Below are positions 8,116-17,220 of a DNA stretch of 64,000 nt, one piece after another. The position numbers and the translations under genes were made by a program. The stretch's first letter is position 1; each line of letters opens with the position of its first letter. The DNA is from Planktothricoides sp. SR001 (GTDB lineage: Bacteria; Cyanobacteriota; Cyanobacteriia; Cyanobacteriales; Laspinemataceae), in the NCBI RefSeq assembly GCF_001276715.1, contig NZ_LIUQ01000039.1:1-64000 (forward strand). Direction: 5' to 3'. The notes beneath the pieces are model-generated. The model did no database searches, was not told the origin of the DNA, and worked only from the letters and a program-made list of their open reading frames with translations.

Positions 8116-9285
8116 ATGAAAGATACCAACCTGGATAATACGAGTACCCCATTTTTATTCGGTCCGACTGGCCTCGGTACATCCGCCGCTCGCTTTGTGA
8201 GCGAGCTAGCCAAGGCTGCTCGTGCCGGTAACCTGGAACCACGGCTGCCCCAGGCAGACCTCGCCCCGGCGGGGGACCTCGATCCGGCCTATGCAGAGAG
8301 AGCCTGGGGCGATGGGACTGCCTCGCCGCTCTACTGCCCCATTACCGAGCGATTCAACGAGCCGCTGGCGGACGAGGTAGACGATCGGCTGGCGGCCTGG
8401 GCACTAGAGTGCGGGTTCGATGAGGACGAGGTGGAGAAGATTCGTAAGGTACGGTTCGGACGGCTGGTTATGCTGGCCCACCCGGACTGCGACGACCCAG
8501 ATCGGCTGTTGATCGGTGCCAAGCTGAACATGGCCTGGTGGGCTGCCGACGACTACTACGCCGACGACAGCGATCTCGGTGCGGATCCAATGTTGCTGCC
8601 CCCACGTCTCGTCTTGGCGATGACCGCCTTGGACCCGCCACCCCCGGCGGGAGAATTTACCCCACCGGTGGAGGAAGCGATCGCCGAAGATCGGGTGCTG
8701 GTGGCCTTCAGTAAGGCCATCGACTACTTGGGCCAGTACGCCACGCCGGAGCAAGTCCAGCGCACCTGTTACGCCACCTTCTCTATGTTTGTCTCTTGGG
8801 GTGCCTATGCGGCATGGCGCTACACCGACGAGTACCCGCCAGCTTGGAAGTATCTAGCCGCGCGCCAGCACGACAGCTTCTACACCTCCATGACGCTAAT
8901 CGACCCCATCGGAGGGTACGTCCTCCCAGGGGATCTTTTCTTCGAGCCGCGCGTCCGTCACGCAGCGTTCTTGGCCGGGATAGCCTCGCTCCTGGTCAAC
9001 GATCTCCTTTCCGTCAATAAGGATCTGGCAGACGAGCAGCCACCGGTCAACATGGTGCTACAGATTGCGGCGGATCGGGGTTGCTCTATTAAAGAGGCGA
9101 CAGAGATCACCGTCAAACTCCACAACGACCTGGTTCATGATTTTCAGGAGCGCCACCGGAAACTCCAGACCGTGCCCAACATGGAACTTCAACGCTTCCT
9201 GCGCGGGTTGCGCGGATGGATGGGCGGCGGGTTTGAATGGCACAACAGTAGCCCGCGGTATAAGACTAAAACGAGTGAAAAATAA
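8116..9285 (+). CDS. mic: 2-methylisoborneol synthase
   Basis: Class I terpene cyclase that turns 2-methyl-GPP into 2-methylisoborneol. Metal-binding motifs are intact: DDYYADDSD from Asp145 and the NSE triad N295-D-L-L-S299-V-N-K-D303. The C-terminal RY pair (SPRYKTK) is also present. Length is 389 residues; the first ~65 are Pro/Ala/Gly-rich and low in predicted structure, with TPFLFGPTGLGTSAARF near the start. In Streptomyces homologues the disordered N-terminus is reported to target the enzyme into the encapsulin shell, so this segment is the likely cargo-loading region here (inference). Shine-Dalgarno AGGGA precedes the start. It lies 9 bp before the second shell gene. Product: the musty odorant of water blooms. 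Confidence 0.95.
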   Translation: MKDTNLDNTSTPFLFGPTGLGTSAARFVSELAKAARAGNLEPRLPQADLAPAGDLDPAYAERAWGDGTASPLYCPITERFNEPLADEVDDRLAAWALECGFDEDEVEKIRKVRFGRLVMLAHPDCDDPDRLLIGAKLNMAWWAADDYYADDSDLGADPMLLPPRLVLAMTALDPPPPAGEFTPPVEEAIAEDRVLVAFSKAIDYLGQYATPEQVQRTCYATFSMFVSWGAYAAWRYTDEYPPAWKYLAARQHDSFYTSMTLIDPIGGYVLPGDLFFEPRVRHAAFLAGIASLLVNDLLSVNKDLADEQPPVNMVLQIAADRGCSIKEATEITVKLHNDLVHDFQERHRKLQTVPNMELQRFLRGLRGWMGGGFEWHNSSPRYKTKTSEK

Positions 9286-9294
9286 AGGTGAATC

Positions 9295-10698
9295 ATGGTA
9301 GAAGAAGTGAATCTTAACGGGCAGGCTATACCGATGCAGTCGAGCTTGAGTACAGATGCGGCGCGCAAGTTAGCCACAACCGCCAAGACTACTCCGCAGA
9401 TGCAGGGCATCAGCTCGCGCTGGATCAGCCGCCGGTTGCCCTGGGTGGAACTGCGCGGCGGCTCCTACCGGGTCAACCAGCGTTTGACCTATGCGCTGGG
9501 CGATGGCCGAGTGACCTTTACCAATGTGGGGTCCACCATACGAGTGATCCCGCAAGAGTTGCGCGAAATGGCTCTGTTGCGCGAGTTTGACGAGGAAATG
9601 GTGTTGAACGCGCTGGCAGATCGCTTTGTGCAGCAGGAGTTTCAACCTGGTGATGTGCTGGTGGAAAAGGGAACCCCCGCCGACCAGATTGTGCTGATTG
9701 CCCGTGGCAAGGTCAGCAAAATCGGTACGGGCAAGTATGGCGATGAGGTGGAGCTTGCGGTGTTGACCGATGGCGATCACTTCACCTACCAGGCTATCAT
9801 CGAATCCGGCGATCTCTGGGACTTCACCATGAAGGCGATTACGCGCTGCACGGTGTTGATGCTGACGCAGGGGGCGTTTGAAGAGGTGGTGGCTTCCTCT
9901 GAATCGCTGCGGGCCCACATCGAAGAATTCAAGGCCCGCCCGCCAAAAGCCCAAGATACACACGGTCAGGCCGCCATTGCGTTGGCTGCCGGTCATACAG
10001 GCGAACCCGTGCTGCCCACGACCTTTGTCGATTACGAGACCTCTCCGCGCGAATACGAGTTGAGCCTGGTGCAGACGGTGCTGCGTATCCATACCCGCGT
10101 TGCCGATCTCTACAACGAGCCTATGGACCAGATCGAACAACAGCTTAAATTGACTGTGCATGAGTTGCGCGAGCGCCAGGAGTACGAATTGGTTAATAAT
10201 CAAGAGTTCGGCCTGCTGCACAACGCCGACCTCAGCCAACGCTTTCCCACCCGCAACGGCCCGCCTCACCCGGATGACATGGACGAGCTGATCGCTAGGC
10301 GGCGCAATTCACAGTACATTTTTGCCCACCCGCGTGCCATCGCCGCCTTTGCGCGTCAGTGCAACAGAATGGGTCTCTACCTGGAAAGTATCGATGTGGG
10401 TGGAAACCGCATTCCGGCCTGGCGTGGCATCCCCATCTATCCCTGTGGCAAAATCCCCATCAACAAAACGACCCGGACCACGTCGATCATCGTCATGCGT
10501 ATCGGTGAGGACAATCAGGGCGTGGTGGGTCTTCGGCCTGCGGAGTTACCCGAGCAATATGAGCCAGGGTTGAACGTGCGCTTTATGGGCATCAACGAAA
10601 AGGCCATCATCTCCTATCTGGTCAGCAACTACTTCTCCGCCGCTATCCTTGTCCCCGACGCCGTCGGCATTCTCGAGGATGTCGAGATCGGGCGGTAA
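9295..10698 (+). CDS. cnbB: Family 2B encapsulin-like shell protein with CNB domain (CnbB)
   Basis: A 467-residue close paralogue of the product of the first gene; the two align almost without gaps from SSLST to the C-terminus and differ mostly by conservative changes. It has the same layout: N-arm, [23 protein letters not shown]-like domain at about 94-213, then the shell part with [41 protein letters not shown] and [13 protein letters not shown]. As in the first copy, the cAMP cassette lacks the canonical Glu and Arg. It starts 9 bp after the synthase stop, so the two are probably translationally coupled. Two unlike shell subunits suggest a mixed shell or two capsid forms. It is the last gene of the operon and is followed by a strong hairpin at 10897-10935. 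Confidence 0.85.
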   Translation: MVEEVNLNGQAIPMQSSLSTDAARKLATTAKTTPQMQGISSRWISRRLPWVELRGGSYRVNQRLTYALGDGRVTFTNVGSTIRVIPQELREMALLREFDEEMVLNALADRFVQQEFQPGDVLVEKGTPADQIVLIARGKVSKIGTGKYGDEVELAVLTDGDHFTYQAIIESGDLWDFTMKAITRCTVLMLTQGAFEEVVASSESLRAHIEEFKARPPKAQDTHGQAAIALAAGHTGEPVLPTTFVDYETSPREYELSLVQTVLRIHTRVADLYNEPMDQIEQQLKLTVHELRERQEYELVNNQEFGLLHNADLSQRFPTRNGPPHPDDMDELIARRRNSQYIFAHPRAIAAFARQCNRMGLYLESIDVGGNRIPAWRGIPIYPCGKIPINKTTRTTSIIVMRIGEDNQGVVGLRPAELPEQYEPGLNVRFMGINEKAIISYLVSNYFSAAILVPDAVGILEDVEIGR

Positions 10699-10896
10699 GA
10701 GGTCGGTAGGACAGAACGGGTGCGTTCCACTAAGTAGTTTGGTCTAATAAAGTGGTGATGAGAGAAACTTGTTGTGTCCGAAATCCTGGAATAGCAATAT
10801 AGTCATTCGTGACAGGTTAAGAAAGTGAAGCGAATGTCAATGAGTGAATATGCTCAAATTAATAGGGAATAATTTTGAGAATATCACCTGGTCGGG

Positions 10897-10935
10897 GAGA
10901 GGGAAAAGGCAATCGCTGATTGCCTTTTCCCTCTC
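10897..10935 (+). terminator. Hairpin ending the 2-MIB operon
   Basis: Perfect 18-bp arms (GAGAGGGAAAAGGCAATC and its complement) with a 3-nt loop, about 200 bp after the last operon gene. There is no U-tract directly after it, so it could be a 3'-end stabilising hairpin. A second small hairpin with a T-rich tail follows at 11027. Confidence 0.6.
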
Positions 10936-11026
10936 TGTATGATTATCATTATAGCAACCGCCAAGGCGGTTAGGACGTAAACTAAAGCAATATACAAGAA
11001 TATAGAGAAGCAAAGAAATAGCTGTC

Positions 11027-11050
11027 CACGGGCTTTTGCCCGTGTTTATT
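11027..11050 (+). terminator. Small T-tailed hairpin
   Basis: CACGGGC-TTTT-GCCCGTG followed by TTTATT. It looks like an intrinsic terminator between the 2-MIB operon and the beta-helix gene, although it lies close to the latter's start. The rest of 10699-11094 holds no gene. Confidence 0.55.
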
Positions 11051-11094
11051 CTCTGTTTAACTTGAAAATCTGTTTAACTTGGCAAAATTTCCCC

Positions 11095-12870
11095 ATGATT
11101 CCTAATTTAAAGCAAAAACTGAAAACCCTGAAACGCCAAGAACGCAAATTTTTACAAGTTGTTTCTCTGGTGGGTTTTAGTTTGTCTTTGATTTGGTTAA
11201 TTTATACGCTTTTTTCCTATGTAAATGGTACGCCATCACCGCCATTGCCTAGCCCGGAAATGGTGGGAAAAAATTATCCTGTTTCTGCGTTAGAAACATC
11301 GGTGATTCAGTCGGTAATTCAGTCAGAAAATAATTCGGAAAATATGGTTCAAAATCAGGGATGTGGCAGTCCCAAGGGCGGGTCAAAGGATAATCCGATC
11401 GCTACTCAATATGGCCAAAATACTTATCCTTGGACTAACCAAATTAAATGGAATTGTGTCTATAATATTCAAGATTTTTATGGGGCAAATATGAGCGATC
11501 GCTTATCGGCGGCGATCGCGGCGGCGGCTGGAGGAGGGGTGATTTATTTTCCTGCGGGAACTTATGAATTTAACGATCATATTTATCTCACTGATAGCGT
11601 AGTGTTACGGGGAGAAACCCCAAAGGTGACTGATGCTAAATCTGATAATTATGACCCACCGAGTAAATTAGTCTTTCCTCAATATCAACCCAGATTATCT
11701 GGCAATGGCACCCCTAACGATACGGCTTTTAAAAAAATCTTAACCCGTCAGAGCGATCAAGATAGTAATTTAGGCTTAGTCAATCTAGATATTAATCGGG
11801 CAGCGATTTCTATTGTCGGGAATTCTGAGACAGGAACTAATAAAAACTTGCTGGTTTTTGGCATTAAAAGCAACAATGTAGCAGCCCCAGACCCCCAGGT
11901 GCCGGATGTATCGTTTCAAGCCCCTTGGATGCGGTTTAGCGATCGCTTTGCCACGAATATTAAACTGCAAGCCAAAGAAAATATTTTAGTTGCCAATAAT
12001 CGGATTAATGATAAGCCAACGGATACTTACGACCAGCCCGGATATCAAATCCAATCGCGAGATCAAAAATCAACGATCGCATTAGAAGATGGCCGCCAAG
12101 TTCCCTTTAGCTATACTGACCACTATGGTATTGTAGTGAATCGGTCAAAACCTGGGGGATTTCAATTAGCGGCCACCCCGGATAGTGAACCGGGACTATT
12201 TAGAAAAGGTATTGTCATTCGGGATAATTGGGTTTATCACACCATGCGAGTGGGGATTCAAGCATCTGGAGATGGTTTAGTAATTCAAGATAATCAAATT
12301 AAAGATAATCCCCGAAAACAAGCTTGGGTACATCCCACCGGACTGCGAGAACCCAGAGGCGCCGATACTTTTGAAAATCGGGCTATTGACTGGTCTGGTT
12401 GGAATGTCAAAATTCAGGGCAATCAATATGAAGTGTATCAGCATAGAATCCAGGATTCTAAATATTTTAGTACCGACGGGGAAGGGATTCTGATTCAAGA
12501 ATGTTGTGGGGGCACCACCGTCAATGGTGCAGAGATTAAAAATAATCGGGGCAAGGGTTATATTGGCTTGTACAAAACTCAAGAGATTAAAAATGTGACC
12601 ATTCAAGGAAATGAAGTGTTGCATAGTCCCACGAATAATACCCCGCTGATTTATCTTATGGCGGATACGAACAATCGCCCCTATTCTATGGGAGATGTCA
12701 CCGTAGAAAATAATACCGTTCAGGGCAGTATTTTCCTCAAAGCTAGTGCCGGAGGATCCAGGAACGTGGTGCAAAATAATCAAGGAAGTAATCAGGGGGC
12801 GATCGAGGTTTCTTGCCATGTGCAAGTAACCGGAAACCAAGGCTTTGCAGCCAAACCTTGTTGGCGGTGA
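11095..12870 (+). CDS. Membrane-anchored right-handed beta-helix protein
   Basis: I choose ATG 11095 rather than the TTG at 11062, which gives 591 residues. An N-terminal basic stretch is followed by one membrane segment (VVSLVGFSLSLIWLIYTLF, about 25-43), so the protein is anchored or exported. The mature part begins with a pectate-lyase-superfamily opening (AAAAGGGVIYFPAGTYEFND) and continues with Asn-rich beta-helix rungs such as GIVIRDNWVYH, GLVIQDNQIKDN, VKIQGNQYEV and VTIQGNEVLH. Such proteins bind or cleave polysaccharide at the cell surface; no catalytic residues can be assigned by eye. It uses the host's AT-rich codons, unlike the upstream operon. Exact substrate unknown. Confidence 0.75.
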   Translation: MIPNLKQKLKTLKRQERKFLQVVSLVGFSLSLIWLIYTLFSYVNGTPSPPLPSPEMVGKNYPVSALETSVIQSVIQSENNSENMVQNQGCGSPKGGSKDNPIATQYGQNTYPWTNQIKWNCVYNIQDFYGANMSDRLSAAIAAAAGGGVIYFPAGTYEFNDHIYLTDSVVLRGETPKVTDAKSDNYDPPSKLVFPQYQPRLSGNGTPNDTAFKKILTRQSDQDSNLGLVNLDINRAAISIVGNSETGTNKNLLVFGIKSNNVAAPDPQVPDVSFQAPWMRFSDRFATNIKLQAKENILVANNRINDKPTDTYDQPGYQIQSRDQKSTIALEDGRQVPFSYTDHYGIVVNRSKPGGFQLAATPDSEPGLFRKGIVIRDNWVYHTMRVGIQASGDGLVIQDNQIKDNPRKQAWVHPTGLREPRGADTFENRAIDWSGWNVKIQGNQYEVYQHRIQDSKYFSTDGEGILIQECCGGTTVNGAEIKNNRGKGYIGLYKTQEIKNVTIQGNEVLHSPTNNTPLIYLMADTNNRPYSMGDVTVENNTVQGSIFLKASAGGSRNVVQNNQGSNQGAIEVSCHVQVTGNQGFAAKPCWR

Positions 12871-13061
12871 ATTGGTTATTGGTTATTTGTTGTTGGTTAT
12901 TTGTGGTTGGCGATCGCTCGTCATCAAAACCCATAACGAATAATCAATAACTAATAACAAAAATATTTATATGGTGTAAGATTTCTAGTAAGCTGTTAAC
13001 TGGTCATGTAGATGACCGCGAAAAGGGACAAGACTTACACGGAAAAACAGGAGTTTGAGTC
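12871..13061. promoter_or_regulatory. Intergenic repeats and structured leader of the HTH gene
   Basis: 12871-12960 holds short TTGGTTATT-type repeats of the kind scattered over the window. 12974-13040 is a nested dyad: outer arms GTGTAAG/CTTACAC (12974-12980, 13034-13040) and inner arms GGTCAT/ATGACC (13002-13017). It lies just before the HTH gene and may be an operator or a structured leader. Confidence 0.45.
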
Positions 13062-13313
13062 ATGCCGATCACTTGTAGACTACGGGAAATGATGGCGGAG
13101 AAGAAATTAAAGCAGTTTGAGGTGGCGATCGCCACTAAACTCAGTCCGACCATTATTGGCAACCTTTATCACAACCAGTTTCGCCGAATTGACTGCAAAA
13201 CCGCAGAAAAACTCTGTCATTATTTTGATTGTGAGTTAGGTGACTTGTTTCAACTGCTCGATCAGCCCTCAACTTCGTCCGTGGATTCGACCCCATCCAA
13301 ATCCAGGACTTAA
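13062..13313 (+). CDS. Cro/CI-type (XRE) helix-turn-helix protein
   Basis: An 83-residue protein made almost only of an HTH_3/XRE domain: CRLREMMAEKKLKQFEVAIA, then the recognition region KLSPTIIGNLYHNQFRRIDC, then KTAEKLCHYFDCELGDLFQL. The 'cells-count' pattern (EKLC.YFDCELGDLF) is typical of the small YozG-like Cro/CI regulators. The C-terminal tail is Ser/Pro-rich. A GGAG Shine-Dalgarno precedes the ATG. It stands alone upstream of the heme oxygenase gene; the 280-bp gap does not suggest co-transcription. Target genes cannot be inferred. The nested dyad just upstream is a candidate autoregulatory site. Confidence 0.8.
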   Translation: MPITCRLREMMAEKKLKQFEVAIATKLSPTIIGNLYHNQFRRIDCKTAEKLCHYFDCELGDLFQLLDQPSTSSVDSTPSKSRT

Positions 13314-13595
13314 GTGAGGGCAGTGGAGCGATGGCTACTGAGTGTAATCACTTATAATCACTTATCAGGGAATATCAAGGAATATTTTGATTATTTTGAG
13401 TATTTTTACCTGCTCTCAAAGAGTTGTCAGGTGAAATTACTCATGGAGGTGGCGATCGCATCCCCCAGGTATCACCGCTCAAGCGTAACAATTCTTAATG
13501 AAATTTCTCAGCAAATCATTTTAATCTTATGAGTTAGTGGTTTTCATAAATCTAGCCGCCAGCCGTTTATTTTTTAAGTGTTGAAAAATCTGGAT

Positions 13596-14324
13596 ATGAG
13601 CAGTAATCTAGCGACTAAATTGCGTGAGGGAACCAAGAAGTCTCACACGATGGCCGAAAACGTTGGTTTTATCAAGTGCTTTTTAAAGGGCGTTGTAGAA
13701 AAAAATTCTTACCGCAAGTTAGTCGCCAACCTCTACTTTGTCTATTCGGCAATGGAAGAGGAGATGGAGAAACAGAAAGCACATCCAATTGTTTCTCAGA
13801 TTTACTTCCCTGAACTGAACCGAAAAGGCAGTTTAGAGCAAGATTTGAGCTACTACTTTGGTAGTAACTGGCGCGATGAAGTGGTACTGTCTCCTGCCGG
13901 TGAAACTTATGTGCAAAGAATTAGAGAAATCTCTGCAACCGCACCAGAACTCTTGGTCGCCCATTCCTATACTCGGTATTTGGGTGATCTCTCTGGGGGT
14001 CAAATTCTCAAGAAAATTGCTCAAAATGCCATGAACCTGTCGGAAGGACAAGGGACCGCTTTCTATGAGTTTGCGGATATTGCGGATGAAAAGGAATTTA
14101 AGAATAAGTATCGTCAGGCGATGAACGACCTCCCGGTTGATGAAGCCAGCGCCAATCGGATTGTAGATGAAGCTAACGATGCTTTTGGCATGAACATGAA
14201 GATGTTTAATGAACTCGAAGGTAATCTGATTAAGGCGATCGGTGTGATGCTGTTTAATAGTGTGACTCGACGACGCACTCGTGGCAGCACAGACTTGGCT
14301 ACCGCTGAAGTGGCCAACACCTAG
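13596..14324 (+). CDS. ho1: Heme oxygenase (biliverdin-producing)
   Basis: Opens heme to biliverdin IXa, CO and iron using reduced ferredoxin; in cyanobacteria this supplies phycobilins and phytochrome chromophore. I start at ATG 13596 (MSSNLATKLREG) rather than the GTG at 13578. That gives 242 residues, the usual length. The proximal heme ligand is His17 in REGTKKSHTMAEN, and the distal-helix signature SYTRYLGDLSGGQ is intact. Other conserved parts are NLYFVYSAMEEEME and MFNELEGNLIKA. The gene is cytosolic and appears monocistronic. Confidence 0.95.
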   Translation: MSSNLATKLREGTKKSHTMAENVGFIKCFLKGVVEKNSYRKLVANLYFVYSAMEEEMEKQKAHPIVSQIYFPELNRKGSLEQDLSYYFGSNWRDEVVLSPAGETYVQRIREISATAPELLVAHSYTRYLGDLSGGQILKKIAQNAMNLSEGQGTAFYEFADIADEKEFKNKYRQAMNDLPVDEASANRIVDEANDAFGMNMKMFNELEGNLIKAIGVMLFNSVTRRRTRGSTDLATAEVANT

Positions 14325-14403
14325 GCTGTTTTCACGGATTAGGTTTCGCTCTCCGCTATGATAGAGGCGTGGAATTTCCTTCTGTGGGGGAAATTTCGCG
14401 CCT

Positions 14404-15576
14404 TTATCCGTTACCGGGTGATTTGTTACTGGGTGATTTTTTCCGGTGATTCCGGCCCGATAAGATATATTCCCCTTGGTTGACGGCATGATTGGTGGTG
14501 GTATTGAAGACTAAGCCGGGAGTTTGGGCATAAATAGCGATCGCCTCTGGTGGCAGACCTTCTTTATTAAAACTAAGTAGGGAATAAAGCAACTGTCCCG
14601 CTTTAACTACAGTTCCCAACTCCACCAAATTTTGCACCAATCCACCAGATCCAGCATAATATTCCTGGATTTCACTTTTGCGATGAAATTGGGTTTGATG
14701 GGCAGTGGTTTCCGGGAGGGGAAAACCCGGAATGTCTAACATCCTTTTGACCGCTAAGTAATTTTTAATTCCTCGGACGCCATTAGCTACGGACTCTGGC
14801 TGGATTTGCTGACCCCCTCCTAATTCTAATGTCCAGGATTCGACATCAAACTGGATTGGCTGACCTAATTCGGCTAAACATTTTTCCAAGGCTAACCACG
14901 GTTTGAGAAAGGCTTCATCAAAGGCATCCCAATCATAGTCATTCATTAAGACGGCATGAGGGAATAAAAACCCTTTAGCACTGTCTTCTCGACTGGAAAA
15001 ACAATAGAGGTAATCTAAGGCTCGATCGGTGGCACTGTGGCAGTCAATGATGTAATTGGCATCGAGACATAAGGATTGTAATTGATATCGATAAAGAATC
15101 CGAAAAGGCACACTCAAGGGAGACTGAATTTGTTGATGTCGTTGGGGAAAACTCTGTTGAATTTTTTGTAAATATTGTCGCCGAATGGTTTCTGGGTGCT
15201 GATTCAGTTGCGATTGGGCAAAGGCGAAAATATTTTCTTTTTCTTTTTTATAGTCCCAAAAAATTCGATTCCAGTCTCGGCCATCATAAGGATTATATCG
15301 CCCGGTAGAAAAGTGATGATATCGCTGATTAATGCTCAGAGGATTACAGAGGGGGACTAAATAAATTTCTCCCATGAGTTGCTTTTGATCTATGCTGATT
15401 AAGAATTGAATTAACTCGTGAATTACGGCGTTACAGGAAATTTATGCCCCATGTAAATTGGCTTGAATATAGGCTTTTTTCCCCGGCTGACTGCCGGTGA
15501 AGCGATACACTTGTAGCCCTAAGCGATCGCCAGATGCCATTTGCAGTAGCGGCATTGTCAAAATCGTGAATTCCAT
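14404..15576 (-). pseudogene. Succinylglutamate desuccinylase/aspartoacylase-like, nonsense-mutated
   Basis: Reading from ATG 15576 gives MEFTILTMPLLQMASGDRLG, then FTGSQPGKKAYIQANLHGA, then TAA at 15444-15442. The same frame continues as ISCNAVIHELIQFLISID..QLMGEIYLVPLCNP and stays open to 14404 (390 codons in all). The stop replaces the expected Glu of the zinc-binding HGAE motif (GAA to TAA, one base). The later His ligand (IIDCHSATD) and the C-terminal beta-barrel part (GLVQNLVELGTVVKAGQLLY) are preserved. The family removes acyl groups from amino acids or similar amides. A 323-residue product could still start at ATG 15375, but without the first zinc site. Either recent inactivation or a sequencing error. 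Confidence 0.8.
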
Positions 15577-15985
15577 AATTTTTTTCTCGATGAATTAAAA
15601 TCAAATTACCATTTTTTATTGCCCTGATTGCCCATATGAAGGATAAGAAAATTCCGGGTAATTGAGGAATTGCCGATTAATTGCCCCCAGAATCGGCACA
15701 GGCGATCGCACAAATCTTGGTGAATCAAGGTTGGGGAAAATAATAGCCACTTTTGGCTTTGGTGAAAAGATTAAACATATTAATACGATCCTTAATGGTA
15801 GTCGGCCAAAATTTCTGGTCTAGAAACCGGGTTTCTGTATCTGGGAAGAAAACCTGTTTTATCACTCAGACTAGAAACCCGGTTTTTGGCATTATGCTTA
15901 TAAAATAGAAAGTAATCCCCCCTTGCTGCCCCCCTTGATCCCTCCTTATCAAGGGGGGCAGCATTCAGATTGTCAGGAGATAGTG
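15577..15985. other. Intergenic region with palindromic repeats
   Basis: It contains an AGAAACCGGGTTTCT / AGAAACCCGGTTTTT pair (about 15821-15887), the repeat family seen across the window. A CCCCCCTTGAT..ATCAAGGGGGG hairpin at about 15929-15959 lies before the next gene. No gene seen. Confidence 0.6.
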
Positions 15986-17074
15986 ATGGAAAATCCCCAA
16001 AAAAAACATGGAGTGTTCCCCATGTTGCGCCGAAATTTTTTATTTTTTATGATCGTGGGGATGGCGACAGTTTCTAAAGATTTTGTGATCAATGGGTTTC
16101 AATTTTTTTGCCCAAAAGCGATCTCCCTATTAAATCGCCGATTAAATCGCCGTCAATTGTTATCAGAACCTCAAGCAGATATAGAAACGGTGACTCCAGG
16201 GATTTCCCCGCCAAAAACAGGGTTAACCGATGCCCCAGTCATTGCTGCCGATCCGCCAAAAGCGATCGCCACTATGACCACTTTGAACAAAAAACAACCG
16301 ATCGCCCTTGAACACAAAACATTAAAAGATATTTCATTTTACCAAGTAACCATTGATTTAAACGATCCAGAAAATCTGCTGACGATTGGTTTAGCTAATA
16401 ATGCCACGCAAGCGAATAATTCTCGGTCTACAAAAGGCGATGAACCCTTTGCAACAATGGTGGCTCGTTCTCGCGCTGCGGTGGTGGTCAATGGAACTTT
16501 TTTTAGCATAGATGCCCAAAAACAAGTGATGGGAAATATGGTAGCGGGAGGCAAATTTCTCAAATATCGACCGTGGGAAAATTATGGCACCACCTTGGGG
16601 GTGAAAGCCGGGAATCAACTAGAAATGAAGACTGCGAGAATCGAAGGAAGACCGCAATGGCAAGAACATTGGTTCTCGATTACCAGTGGGCCAAGATTGC
16701 TTAAAGATGGCAAGATTTGGTTGGCACCACAAAGTGAAGGGTTTAGAGATCCTAGTGTGTTGAATATTGCTTATCGGACAGCGATTGGATTTTCAACTCA
16801 GAAAAAGTTACTCTTTTTGGTGGCATTTTTGGTTCCGTTATCCTTACAAGAAGAAGCAACTATGATGCAGGAGATCGGCTGCGATCAAGCCATGAATTTA
16901 GATGGGGGAAGTTCAGAAGCATTAGCCTATCATGGAAATATTTTAATTGCTCCTGAGAGTTTGTTGACGAATGTGATTGTAGCTTACGATCGCAAATTTC
17001 CCGCCCCCAAAGCATTAAAAACCTCCTGGGAGCAGTTTCAAAGGGGCGATCAGTCTGAAATTCCCAAGTTTTAA
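15986..17074 (+). CDS. Phosphodiester glycosidase (NAGPA/DUF2233-domain) family protein
   Basis: I start at ATG 15986, which has AGGAGA six bases upstream; 362 residues. The N-terminus carries one hydrophobic segment (NFLFFMIVGMATVSKDFVI), suggesting export or anchoring. After a Pro/Thr-rich linker the NAGPA-like domain begins with ISFYQVTIDLNDP. It shows the family's VVVNGTFFSID, YGTTLGVKAGNQLEM, the WFSITSGPRLLKDGKI segment and the C-terminal MNLDGGSSEALAYHG. Family members act on phosphodiester-linked sugars; the substrate here is unknown. It is probably extracytoplasmic and monocistronic. Confidence 0.8.
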   Translation: MENPQKKHGVFPMLRRNFLFFMIVGMATVSKDFVINGFQFFCPKAISLLNRRLNRRQLLSEPQADIETVTPGISPPKTGLTDAPVIAADPPKAIATMTTLNKKQPIALEHKTLKDISFYQVTIDLNDPENLLTIGLANNATQANNSRSTKGDEPFATMVARSRAAVVVNGTFFSIDAQKQVMGNMVAGGKFLKYRPWENYGTTLGVKAGNQLEMKTARIEGRPQWQEHWFSITSGPRLLKDGKIWLAPQSEGFRDPSVLNIAYRTAIGFSTQKKLLFLVAFLVPLSLQEEATMMQEIGCDQAMNLDGGSSEALAYHGNILIAPESLLTNVIVAYDRKFPAPKALKTSWEQFQRGDQSEIPKF

Positions 17075-17220
17075 CCAGTTACTTTTTGTTGGCCATTAAT
17101 TTCCAATCAAAAGTCAACCATCAACCATGGAATCCCTACCCATCAACAGTCAAAAGTCAACCATCAACCATAGAATCCCTACCCATCAACCATCAACAAA
17201 TGAATTAATGAATTGCGGGA
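17075..17220. repeat. Short direct repeats between convergent genes
   Basis: Repeats of AGTCAACCATCAACCAT and GAATCCCTACCCATCAAC, each at least twice. The motif GAATCCCTACCCA recurs in both orientations around the pseudopilin genes at 32.7-34.6 kb. Confidence 0.6.

Noticed and set aside
9370-10269. 299-residue open frame antisense to the second shell gene
   Set aside because: It is a shadow of a GC-rich gene on the other strand; the plus-strand protein has clear family motifs.
13314-13532. Small gene between the HTH gene and heme oxygenase
   Set aside because: No Shine-Dalgarno, no recognisable fold, and it contains HIP1 and AT-rich intergenic-like sequence.
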